From Nemertoderma westbladi (lineage: Eukaryota > Xenacoelomorpha > Nemertodermatida > Nemertodermatidae): 47,285 nucleotides of DNA. Below the pieces are notes generated by a model. The model was not told the origin of the DNA. It searched no databases and was given only the letters and a program-made list of their open reading frames with translations. A program made the position numbers and the translations under genes. Position 1 is the first letter of the stretch; each line of letters begins with the position of its first letter. Below are positions 22,964 through 35,786 of this stretch, in pieces. Location: NCBI GenBank assembly GCA_032718475.1, contig JAUCBJ010009148.1:1-47285 (forward strand), read 5' to 3'.

Positions 22964-25900
22964 CCACATGGTTCCGTCTTACTCTGGTATAACATGGTTC
23001 CGTCTAAATCTAGTATAACATGGTTCCGTCTTACTCTAGTATAACATGTTCCGTCTTACTCTAGTACCGTATAACATGGTTCCGTCTTACTCTAGAATAA
23101 CATGGTTCCGTGTTACTCTGGTATAACATGGTTCCGTCTTAGACTAGTATAACATGGTTCCGTCTTACTCTAGTATAACATGGTTCCGTATTACTCTAGT
23201 ATAACATGGTTCCGTCTTACTCCAGTATAACATGGTTCCGTCTTACTCTGTATAACATGGTTCTGTCTTACTCTAGTATAACATGGTTCCGTCTTACTCT
23301 AGTATAACATGTTCCGTCTTACTCTGTATAACATGGTTCTGTCTTACTCTAGTATAACATGGTTCCGTCTTACTCTAGTATAACATGTTCCGTCTTACTC
23401 TAGTACCGTATAACATGGTTCCGTCTTACTCTAGAATAACATGGTTCCGTGTTACTCTGGTATAACATGGTTCCGTCTTAGACTAGTATAACATGGTTCT
23501 GTCTTACTCTAGTATAACATGGTTCCGTTCTAATTTAGTATAACATGGTTCCGTCTTACTCTTGTATAACATGGTTCCGTCTTACTCTAGTATAACATGG
23601 TTCCGTCTTACTCTAGTATAACATGGTTCCGTCTTACTCTAGTATAACATGGCTCCGTCTTACTATAGTATAACATGGTTCTGTCTTACTCTAGTATAAC
23701 ATGGTTCCGTCTTACTACAGTATAACATGGTTCCGTCTTACTCTAGTATAAGATGGTTCCGTTCTACTCTAGTATAACATGTTCCGTTTTACTCTAGTAT
23801 AACATGGTTCTGTCTTACTCTAGTATAACATGATTCCGTCATACTCTAGTATAAAATGGTTCCGTTCTAATTTAGTATAACATGGTTCCGTCTTACTCTA
23901 GTATAACATGGTTCCGCCTTACTCTAGTAAAACATGGTTCCGTCTTACTCTAGTAAAACATGGTTCCGTCTTACTCTAGTATAACATGGTTCCGTTCTAC
24001 TATAGTATAACACGGTTCCGTCTTACTCTGGTATAACATGGTTCCGTCTTACTCTGTATAACATGGTTCTGTCTTACTCTAGTATAACATGGTTCCGTTC
24101 TACTCTAGTAAAACATGGTTCCGTCATACTCTAGTATAACATGGTTCCGTCTTACTCTAGTATAACATGGTTCCGTCTTACTCCAGTATAACATGGTTCC
24201 GTCTTACTCTGTATAACATGGTTCTGTCTTACTCTAGTATAACATGGTTCCGTTCTACTCTAGTATAACATGGTTCTGTCTTACTCTAGTATAACATGGT
24301 TCCGTTCTAATTTAGTATAACATGGTTCCGTCTTACTCTAGTATAACATGGTTCCGTCGTACTCTAGTATAACATGGCTCCGTCTTCCTCTGTATAACAT
24401 GGTTCCGTCTTACTCTAGTAACATGGTTCCGTCTTAATCTAGTATAACATGGTTCCGTTTTACTCTAGGATAACATGGTTCCGTTTTACTCTAGTATAAC
24501 ATGGTTCTGTCTTACTCTAGTATAACATGGTTCCGTCTTACTCTAGTATAACATGGTTCTGTCTTACTATAGTATAACATGGTTCCGTCTTACTCTAGTA
24601 ACATGGCTCCGTCTTCCTCTAGTATAACATGGTGCTGTCTTACTCTAGTATAACATGGTTCTGTTTTACTCTAGTATAACATGGTTCCGTTTTACTGTAC
24701 ATAGTATAACATGGTTCTGTCTTACTCTAGTATAACATGGTTCCGTCTTACTCTAGTATAACATGGTTCTGTCTTACTCTAGTATAACATGGTTTCGTCT
24801 TACTCTAGTATAACATGGTTCCGTCTTACTATAGTATAACATGGTTCCGTCTTAATATAGTATAACATGGTTCCGTTTTACTCTAGTATAACATGTTCCG
24901 TTTTACTCTAGTATAACATGGTTCTGTCTTAGTCTAGTATAACATAGTTCTGCCTTACTCTAGTATAACATGGTTCCGTCTTACTCTAGTATAACATGGT
25001 TCCGCCTTACTCTAGTATAACATGGTTCCGTCTTACTCTAGTATAACATGGTTCCGCCTTACTCTAGTATAACATGGTTCCGTCTTAGTCTAGTATAACA
25101 TGGTTTCGTCTTACTATAGTATAACATGGTTCCGTCTTAATATAGTATAACATGGTTCCGTTTTACTCTAGTATAACATGGTTCCGCCTTACTCTAGTAT
25201 AACATGGTTCCGTCTTAGTCTAGTATAACATGGTTTCGTCTTACTATAGTATAACATGGTTCTGCCTTACTCTAGTATAACATGGTTCCGTCTTACTCTA
25301 GTATAACATGGTTCCGCCTTACTCTAGTATAACAGGGTTCCGTCTTAGTCTAGTATAACATGGTTTCGTCTTACTATAGTATAACATGGTTCCGTCTTAA
25401 TATAGTATAACATGGTTCCGTTTTACTCTAGTATAACATGGTTCCGCCTTACTCTAGTATAACATGGTTCCGTCTTAGTCTAGTATAACATGGTTTCGTC
25501 TTACTATAGTATAACATAGTTCTGCCTTACTCTAGTATAACATGGTTCCGTCTTACTCTAGTATAACATGGTTCCGCCTTACTCTAGTATAACATGGTTC
25601 CGTCTTAGTCTAGTATAACATGGTTTCGTCTTACTATAGTATAACATGGTTCCGTCTTAATATAGTATAACATGGTTCCGTTTTACTCTAGTATAACATG
25701 GTTCCGCCTTACTCTAGTATAACATGGTTCCCCCTTACTCTAGTATAACATGGTTCCGTCTTACTCTAGTATAACATGGTTCCGCCTTACTCTAGTATAA
25801 CATGGTTCCGTCTTACTCTAGTATAACATGGTTCCGCCTTACTCTAGTATAACATGGTTCCGTCTTAGTCTAGTATAACATGGTTTCGTCTTACTATAGT

Positions 25901-27491
25901 ATAACATGGTTCCGTCTTAATATAGTATAACATGGTTCCGTTTTACTCTAGTATAACATGGTTCCGCCTTACTCTAGTATAACATGGTTCCGTCTTAGTC
26001 TAGTATAACATGGTTTCGTCTTACTATAGTATAACATGGTTCTGCCTTACTCTAGTATAACATGGTTCCGTCTTACTCTAGTATAACATGGTTCCGCCTT
26101 ACTCTAGTATAACATGGTTCCGTCTTAGTCTAGTATAACATGGTTTCGTCTTACTATAGTATAACATGGTTCCGTCTTAATATAGTATAACATGGTTCCG
26201 TTTTACTCTAGTATAACATGGTTCCGCCTTACTCTAGTATAACATGGTTCCGTCTTAGTCTAGTATAACATGGTTTCGTCTTACTATAGTATAACATGGT
26301 TCCGTCTTAATATAGTATAACATGGTTCCGTTTTACTCTAGTATAACATGGTTCCGCCTTACTCTAGTATAACATGGTTCCGTCTTACTCTAGTATAACA
26401 TGGTTCCGTCTTACTCTAGTATAACATGGTTCCGCCTTACTCTAGTATAACATGGTTCTGTCTTAGTCTAGTATAACATAGTTCTGCCTTACTCTAGTAT
26501 AACATGGTTCCGTCTTACTCTAGTATAACATGGTTCCGCCTTACTCTAGTATAACATGGTTCTGTCTTACTCTAGTATAACATGGTTCCGTCTTACTCTA
26601 GTATAACATGGTTCCGTCTTACTCTAGTATAACATGGTTCCGCCTTACTCTAGTATAACATGGTTCCGTCTTACTCTAGTATAACATGGTTCCGTCTTAC
26701 TCTAGTATAACATGGTTCCGTCTTACTCTAGTATAACATGGTTCCGTCTTACTCTAGTATAACATGGTTCCGCCTTACTCTAGTATAACATGGTTCCGTC
26801 TTACTCTAGTATAACATAGTTCTGCCTTACTCTAGTATAACATGGTTCCGTCTTACTCTAGTATAACATGGTTCCGCCTTACTCTAGTATAACATGGTTC
26901 CGTCTTACTCTAGTATAACATGGTTCCGTCTTACTCTAGTATAACATGGTTCCGTCTTACTCTAGTATAACATGGTTCCGTCTTACTCTAGTATAACATG
27001 GTTCCGCCTTACTCTAGTATAACATGGTTCCGTCTTACTCTAGTATAACATAGTTCTGCCTTACTCTAGTATAACATGGTTCCGTCTTACTCTAGTATAA
27101 CATGGTTCCGCCTTACTCTAGTATAACATGGTTCCGTCTTACTCTAGTATAACATGGTTCCGTCTTACTCTAGTATAACATGGTTCCGTCTTAATCTAGT
27201 ATAACATGGTTCTGTCTTACTCCAGTATAACATGGTTCCGTCTTACTCTAGTATAACATGGTTTCGTCTTACTATAGTATAACATGGTTCCGTCTTACTC
27301 TAGTATAACATGGTTTCGTCTTACTATTGTATACCATGGTTCCGTCTTACTCTAGTATAACATGGTTCCGCCTTACTCTAGTATAAAATGGTTCTGTCTC
27401 ACTCTAGTATAACTTGGTTCCGTTTTGCTCTGGTATAACATGTTCCGTTTTACTCTAGTATAACATGGTTCCGCCTTACTCTAGTATAACA
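22964..27491. repeat. 26-bp satellite array, second part
   Basis: About 174 monomers, the same sequence order as 16515-21042. It ends in mid-monomer at the gap. The higher-order block is at about 25072-26370. Confidence 0.95.
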
Positions 27492-27591
27492 NNNNNNNNN
27501 NNNNNNNNNNNNNNNNNNNNNNNNNNNNNNNNNNNNNNNNNNNNNNNNNNNNNNNNNNNNNNNNNNNNNNNNNNNNNNNNNNNNNNNNNNN
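27492..27591. other. Assembly gap, 100 N
   Basis: Exactly 100 N, the usual placeholder for a gap of unknown size. Both sides are satellite. The right side resumes with sequence equivalent to 18997 (copy A), not with the continuation of copy B, so the true array length is unknown. Confidence 1.
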
Positions 27592-30500
27592 GCCTTACTC
27601 TAGTATAACATGGTTCCGTCTTAGTCTAGTATAACATGGTTTCGTCTTACTATAGTATAACATAGTTCTGCCTTACTCTAGTATAACATGGTTCCGTCTT
27701 ACTCTAGTATAACATGGTTCCGCCTTACTCTAGTATAACATGGTTCCGTCTTAGTCTAGTATAACATGGTTTCGTCTTACTATAGTATAACATGGTTCCG
27801 TCTTAATATAGTATAACATGGTTCCGTTTTACTCTAGTATAACATGGTTCCGCCTTACTCTAGTATAACATGGTTCCCCCTTACTCTAGTATAACATGGT
27901 TCCGTCTTACTCTAGTATAACATGGTTCCGCCTTACTCTAGTATAACATGGTTCCGTCTTACTCTAGTATAACATGGTTCCGCCTTACTCTAGTATAACA
28001 TGGTTCCGTCTTAGTCTAGTATAACATGGTTTCGTCTTACTATAGTATAACATGGTTCCGTCTTAATATAGTATAACATGGTTCCGTTTTACTCTAGTAT
28101 AACATGGTTCCGCCTTACTCTAGTATAACATGGTTCCGTCTTAGTCTAGTATAACATAGTTTCGTCTTACTATAGTATAACATGGTTCTGCCTTACTCTA
28201 GTATAACATGGTTCCGTCTTACTCTAGTATAACATGGTTCCGCCTTACTCTAGTATAACATGGTTCCGTCTTAGTCTAGTATAACATGGTTTCGTCTTAC
28301 TATAGTATAACATGGTTCCGTCTTAATATAGTATAACATGGTTCCGTTTTACTCTAGTATAACATGGTTCCGCCTTACTCTAGTATAACATGGTTCCGTC
28401 TTAGTCTAGTATAACATGGTTTCGTCTTACTATAGTATAACATGGTTCCGTCTTAATATAGTATAACATGGTTCCGTTTTACTCTAGTATAACATGGTTC
28501 CGCCTTACTCTAGTATAACATGGTTCCGTCTTACTCTAGTATAACATGGTTCCGTCTTACTCTAGTATAACATGGTTCCGCCTTACTCTAGTATAACATG
28601 GTTCTGTCTTAGTCTAGTATAACATAGTTCTGCCTTACTCTAGTATAACATGGTTCCGTCTTACTCTAGTATAACATGGTTCCGTCTTACTCTAGTATAA
28701 CATGGTTCCGTCTTACTCTAGTATAACATGGTTCCGCCTTACTCTAGTATAACATGGTTCCGTCTTACTCTAGTATAACATAGTTCTGCCTTACTCTAGT
28801 ATAACATGGTTCCGTCTTACTCTAGTATAACATGGTTCCGCCTTACTCTAGTATAACATGGTTCCGTCTTACTCTAGTATAACATGGTTCCGTCTTACTC
28901 TAGTATAACATGGTTCCGTCTTAATCTAGTATAACATGGTTCTGTCTTACTCCAGTATAACATGGTTCCGTCTTACTCTAGTATAACATGGTTTCGTCTT
29001 ACTATAGTATAACATGGTTCCGTCTTACTCTAGTATAACATGGTTTCGTCTTACTATTGTATACCATGGTTCCGCCTTACTCTAGTATAACATGGTTCCG
29101 CCTTACTCTAGTATAAAATGGTTCTGTCTCACTCTAGTATAACTTGGTTCCGTTTTACTCTGGTATAACATGTTCCGTTTTACTCTAGTATAACATGGTT
29201 CCGCCTTACTCTAGTATAACATGGTTTCGTCTTACTATTGTATAACATGGTTCCGTCTTACTCTAGTATATCATGGTTCCGTTTTACTCTAGTATAACAT
29301 GTTCCGCTTTACTGTATTATAAAATGGTTCTGTCTTACTCTAGTATAACATGGTTCCGTCTTACTCTAGTATAACATGGTTCCGTCTTACTCTAGTATAA
29401 CATGGTTCCGTCTTACTCTAGTATAACATGGTTCTGTCTTACTCTAGTATAACATGGTTCCGTCTTACTATAGTATAACATGGTTCCGTTTTACTCTAGT
29501 ATAACATGTTCCGTTTTACTCTAGTATAACATGGTTCTGTCTTAGTCTAGTATAACATGGTTCCGTCTTACTCTAGTATAACATGGTTTCGTCTTACTAT
29601 TGTATAACATGGTTCCGTCTTACTATAGTATAACATGGTTCCGTCTTACTCTAGTATAACATGGTTCCGTCTTACTCTAGTATAACATGGTTCCGTCTTA
29701 CTCTAGTATAACATGGTTCCGTCTTACTCTAGTATAACATGGTTCCGTCTTACTCTAGTATAACATGGTTCCGTCTTACTCTAGTATAACATGGTTCCGC
29801 CTTACTCTAGTATAAAATGGTTCTGTCTCACTCTAGTATAACTTGGTTCCGTTTTACTCTAGTATAACATGTTCCGTTTTACTCTAGTATAACATGGTTC
29901 CGCCTTACTCTAGTATAACATGGTTTCGTCTTACTATTGTATAACATGGTTCCGTCTTACTCTAGTATATCATGGTTCCGTTTTACTCTAGTATAACATG
30001 TTCCGTTTTACTGTATTATAAAATGGTTCTGTCTTACTCTAGTATAACATGGTTCCGTCTTACTCTAGTATAACATGGTTCCGTCTTACTCTAGTATAAC
30101 ATGGTTCCGTCTTACTCTAGTATAACATGGTTCTGTCTTACTCTAGTATAACATGGTTCCGTCTTACTATAGTATAACATGGTTCCGTTTTACTCTAGTA
30201 TAACATGTTCCGTTTTACTCTAGTATAACATGGTTCTGTCTTAGTCTAGTATAACATGGTTCCGTCTTACTCTAGTATAACATGGTTTCGTCTTACTATT
30301 GTATAACATGGTTCCGTCTTACTATAGTATAACATGGTTCCGTCTTACTCTAGATAACATGGCTCCGTCTTACTCTAGTATAACATGGTTCCGTCTTACT
30401 CTAGTAACATGGCTCCGTCTTCCTCTAGTATAACATGGTTCTGTCTTACTCTAGTATAACATGGTTTCGTCTTACTCTAGTATAACATGGTTCTGTCTTA

Positions 30501-33500
30501 CTCTAGTATAACATGGTTCCGCCTTACTCTAGTATAACATGGTTCTGTCTTACTCTAGTATAACATGGTTTCGTCTTACTCTAGTATAACATGGTTCCGT
30601 CTTACTCTAGTATAACATGGTTCCGTCTTACTCTAGTATAACATGGTTCCGTCTTACTCTAGTATAACATGGTTCCGTCTTACTCTAGTATAACATGGTT
30701 CCGTCTTACTCTAGTATAACATGGTTCCGTCTTACTCTAGTATAACATGGTTCCGTCTTACTCTAGTATAACATGGTTCTGTCTTACTCTAGTATAACAT
30801 GGTTCTGTCTTACTCTAGTATAACATGGTTCCGTCTTACTCTAGTATAACATGGTTCCGTCTTACTCTAGTATAACATGGTTCCGTCTTACTCTAGTATA
30901 ACATGGTTCCGTCTTACTCTAGTATAACATGGTTCCGTCTTACTATAGTATAACATGGTTCCGTCTTACTATAGTATAACATGGTTCCGTTTACTCTAGT
31001 ATAACATGGTTCCGTTTTACTCTAGTATAACATGGTTCTGTCTTAGTCTAGTATAACATGGTTCCGTCTTACTCTAGTATAACATGGTTTCGTCTTACTA
31101 TTGTATAACATGGTTCCGTCTTACTCTAGTATAACATGGTTCCGTTTTACTCTAGTATAACATGTTCCGTTTTACTCTAGTATAACATGGTTCTGTCTTA
31201 CTCTAGTATAACATGGTTCCGTCTTACTCTAGTATAACATGGTTTCGTCTTACTATAGTATAACATGGTTCCGTCTTACTATAGTATAACATGGTTCCGT
31301 CTTACTCTAGTATAACATGGTTCCGTCTTACTCTAGTATAACATGGTTCCGTCTTACTCTAGTATAACATGGTTTCGTCTTACTATTGTATAACATGGTT
31401 CCGTCTTACTCTAGTATAACATGGTTTCGTCTTACTCTAGTATAACATGGTTCCGTTTTACTCTAGTATAACATGGTTCTGTCTTAGTCTAGTATAACAT
31501 GGTTCCGTCTTACTCTAGTATAACATGGTTTCGTCTTACTATTGTATAACATGGTTCCGTCTTACTCTAGTATAACATGGTTCCGTCTTACTCTAGTATA
31601 ACATGGTTCCGCCTTACTCTAGTATAACATGGTTCTGTCTTACTCTAGTATAACATGGTTCTGTCTTACTCTAGTATAACATGGTTCCGTCTTACTCTAG
31701 TATAACATGGTTCCGTCTTACTATTGTATAACATGGTTCCGTCTTACTCTAGTATAACATGGTTCCGTCTTACTCTAGTATAACATGTTCCGTCTTACTC
31801 TAACATGGTTCCGTCTTACTATAGTATAACATGGTTCTGTCTTAGTCTAGTATAACATGGTTCCGTCTTACTCTAGTATAACATGGTTCCGTTTTACTCT
31901 AGTATAACATGGTTCCGTCTTACTCTAGTATAACATGGTTTCGTCTTACTATTGTATAACATGGTTCCGTCTTACTCTAGTATAACATGGTTCCGTTTTA
32001 CTCTAGTATAACATGGTTCCGTCTTACTCTAGTATAACATGGTTTCGTCTTACTATAGTATAACATGGTTCCGTCTTACTCTAGTATAACATGGTTCTGT
32101 CTTACTCTAGTATAACATGGTTTCGTCTTACTCTAGTATAACATGGTTCTGTCTTACTCTAGTATAACATGGTTCTGTCTTACTCTAGTATAACATGGTT
32201 CCGTCTTACTCTAGTATAACATGGTTTCGTCTTACTATTGTATAACATGGTTCCGTTTTACTCTAGTATAACATGGTTCTGTCTTAGTCTAGTATAACAT
32301 GGTTCCGTCTTACTCTAGTATAACATGGTTTCGTCTTACTATTGTATAACATGGTTCCGTCTTACTCTAGTATAACATGGTTCTGTCTTAGTCTAGTATA
32401 ACATGGTTTCGTCTTACTATTGTATAACATGGTTCCGTTTTACTCTAGTATAACATGGTTCTGTCTTAGTCTAGTATAACATGGTTCCGTCTTACTCTAG
32501 TATAACATGGTTTCGTCTTACTATTGTATAACATGGTTCCGTCTTACTCTAGTATAACATGGTTCCGTCTTACTCTAGTATAACATGGTTTCGTCTTACT
32601 ATTGTATAACATGGTTCCGTCTTACTCTAGTATAACATGGTTCTGTCTTACTCTAGTATAACATGGTTTCGTCTTTCTATTGTATAACATGGTTCCGTTT
32701 TACTCTAGTATAACATGGTTCTGTCTTATTCTAGTATAACATGGTTCCGTCTTACTCTAGTATAACATGGTTTCGTCTTACTATTGTATAACATGGTTCC
32801 GTCTTACGCTAGTATAACATGGTTCCGTCTTACTCTAGTATAACATGGTTCTGTCTTACTCTAGTATAACATGGTTTCGTCTTACTATAGTATAACATGG
32901 TTCTGTCTTACTATAGAATAACATGGTTCCGTTTTACTGTATTATAACATGGTTCTGTCTTACTCCAGTATAACATGGTTCCGTCTTACTCCAGTATAAC
33001 ACGGTTCCGTCTTACTCTGTATAACATGGTTCTGTATTACTCTCGTATAACATGGTTCCGTTCTACTCTAGTATAACATGGTTCCGTTCTAATTTAGTAT
33101 AACATGGTTCCGTCTTACTCTAGTATAACATGGTTCCGTCTTACTCTAGTATAACATGGTTCCGTTTTACTCTAGTATAACATGGTTCTGTCTTAGTCTC
33201 GTATAACATGGTTCCGTCTTACTCTAGTATAACATGGTTCCGCCTTACTCTAGTATAACATGGTTCTGTCTTAGTCTCGTATAACATGGTTCCGTTTTAC
33301 TCTAGTATAACATGGTTCTGTCTTAGTCTCGTATAACATGGTTCCGTTTTACTCTAGTATAACATGGTTCTGTCTTAGTCTCGTATAACATGGTTCCGTC
33401 TTACTCTAGTATAACATGGTTCTGTCTTAGTCTCGTATAACATGGTTCCGTTTTACTCTAGTATAACATGGTTCTGTCTTAGTCTCGTATAACATGGTTC

Positions 33501-35786
33501 CGTCTTACTCTAGTATAACATGGTTCTGTCTTAGTCTCGTATAACATGGTTCCGTCTTACTCTAGTATAACATGGTTCCGCCTTACTCTAGTATAACATG
33601 GTTCCGTCTTACTCTAGTATAACATGGTTCTGTCTTACTCTAGTATAACATGGTTCCGTCTTACTATAGTATAACATGGTTCCGTCTTACTATAGTATAA
33701 CATGGTTCCGTCTTACTATAGTATAACATGGTTCCGTTCTACTCTAGTATAACATGTTCCGTTTTACTCTAGTATAACATGGTTCTGTCTTAGTCTAGTA
33801 TAACATGGTTCCGTCTTACTCTAGTATAACATGGTTTCGTCTTACTATTGTATAACATGGTTCCGTCTTACTCTAGTATATCATGGTTCCGTCTTACTCT
33901 AGTATAACATGGTTCCGTCTTACTCTAGTATAACATGGTTCCGCCTTACTCTAGTATAACATGGTTCTGTCTTACTCTAGTATAACATGGTTCTGTCTTA
34001 CTCTAGTATAACATGGTTCCGTCTTACTCTAGTATAACATGGTTCCGCCTTACTCTAGTATAACATGGTTCTGTTTTACTCCAGTATAACATGGTTCCGT
34101 CTTACTCCAGTATAACATGGTTCCGTCTTACTCTCTATAACATGGTTCCGTCTTACTCTAGTATAACATGGTTCCGTCTTACTCTAGTATAACATGGTTC
34201 CGTTCTACTCTAGTATAACATGGTTCTGTTCTAATTTAGTATAACATGGTTCCGTCTTACTCTAGTATAACATGGTTCCGTCTTACTCTAGTATTACATG
34301 GTTCCGTTTTACTCTAGTATAACATGGTTCTGTCTTAGTCTCGTATAACATGGTTTCGTCTCACTATAGTATAACATGGTTCCGTTCTACTCTAGTATAA
34401 CATGTTCCGTTTTACTCTAGTATAACATGGTTACGTCTTAGTCTAGTATAACATGGTTCCGTCTTACTATAGTATAACATGGTTCCGTTCTACTCTAGTA
34501 TAACATGGTTCCGTTTTACTCTAGTATAACATGGTTCTGTCTTAGTCTAGTATAACATGGTTCCGTCTTACTCTAGTATATCATGGTTCCGTCTTACTCT
34601 AGTATAACATGGTTCTGTCTTACTCTAGTATAACATGGTTCCGCCTTACTCTGTATAACATGGTTCCGTCTTACTCTAGTATAACATGGTTTCGTCTTAC
34701 TATTGTATAACATGGTTCCGTCTTACTATAGTATAACATGGTTCCGTTCTACTCTAGTATAACATGTTCCGTTTTACTCTAGTATAACATGGTTCTGTCT
34801 TAGTCTAGTATAACATGGTTCCGTCTTACTCTAGTATATCATGGTTCCGTCTTACTCTAGTATAACATGGTTCCGTCTTACTCTAGTATATCATGGTTCC
34901 GTCTTACTCTAGTATAACATGGTTCCGTCTTACTCTAGTATAACATGGTTCCGCCTTACTCTAGTATAACATGGTTCCGTCTTACTCTAGTATAACATGG
35001 TTCCGCCTTACTCTAGTATAACATGGTTCCGTCTTACTCTAGTATATCATGGTTCCGTCTTACTCTAGAATAACATGGTTCCGTCTTACTCTAGTATAAC
35101 ATGGTTCCGCCTTACTCTAGTATAACATGGTTCCGCCTTACTCTAGTATAACATGGTTCCGTCTTACTCTAGTATAACATGGTTCCGCCTTACTCTAGTA
35201 TAACATGGTTCCGTCTTACTCTAGTATATCATGGTTCCGTCTTACTCTAGTATAACATGGTTCCGCCTTACTCTAGTATAACATGGTTCTGTCTTACTCT
35301 AGTATAACATGGTTCCGTCTTACTCTAGTATAACATGGTTCCGCCTTACTCTAGTATAACATGGTTCCGTCTTACTCTAGTATAACATGGTTCCGTCTTA
35401 CTCTAGTATAACATGGTTCCGTCTTACTCTAGTATAACATGGTTCCGTCTTACTCTAGTATAACATGGTTCCGCCTTACTCTAGTATAACATGGTTCTGT
35501 CTTACTCTAGTATAACATGGTTCCGTCTTACTCTAGTATAACATGGTTCTGTCTTACTCTAGTATAACATGGTTCCGTCTTACTCTAGTATAACATGGTT
35601 CCGTCTTACTCTAGTATAACATGGTTCCGTCTTACTCTAGTATAACATGGTTCCGTCTTACTCTAGTATAACATGGTTCCGTCTTACTCTAGTATAACAT
35701 GGTTCTGTCTTACTCTAGTATAACATGGTTCCGTTTTACTCTAGTATAACATGGTTTCGTCTTACTCTAGTATAACATGGTTCCGT
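27592..35786. repeat. 26-bp satellite array, third part
   Basis: About 315 monomers. Up to about 28630 it follows copy A at offset 8595. It then lacks 16 monomers (offset falls to 8179) and later gains two (TTCCGTC monomers near 29640-29790). Point differences to copy A exist, e.g. ATGG to ATAG at 28158. From about 30540 it continues into sequence absent from copy A, more uniform and rich in TTCCGTC, TTTCGTC and ACTATTG forms. It ends cleanly at TTCCGT/AGCTTTG in unique DNA. Confidence 0.95.
33160..33550. repeat. 52-bp dimeric higher-order repeat
   Basis: The variant TTAGTCTCGTA (a new CpG form of TCTAGTA) appears at 33193, 33271, 33323, 33375, 33427, 33479 and 33531. The steps are 52 bp after a first step of 78 bp. 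It alternates with TTCCGTTTTAC or TTCCGTCTTAC monomers. This local amplification is independent of the 130/260-bp block. Confidence 0.85.

Larger units (their letters stand above)
22732..27491. repeat. Segmental duplication, copy B
   Basis: Counterpart of 16283-21042 at an offset of exactly 6449 bp. It starts with a second copy of the non-satellite left flank (22736-22963) embedded in satellite and breaks off at the N gap. Perfect agreement over a satellite that normally mutates fast points to a very recent event or a duplicated assembly path. Confidence 0.85.

Noticed and set aside
16515-35786. CRISPR-like array (regular short repeats)
   Set aside because: The repeats are contiguous 26-mers without unique spacers and the DNA is clearly animal; it is a satellite.
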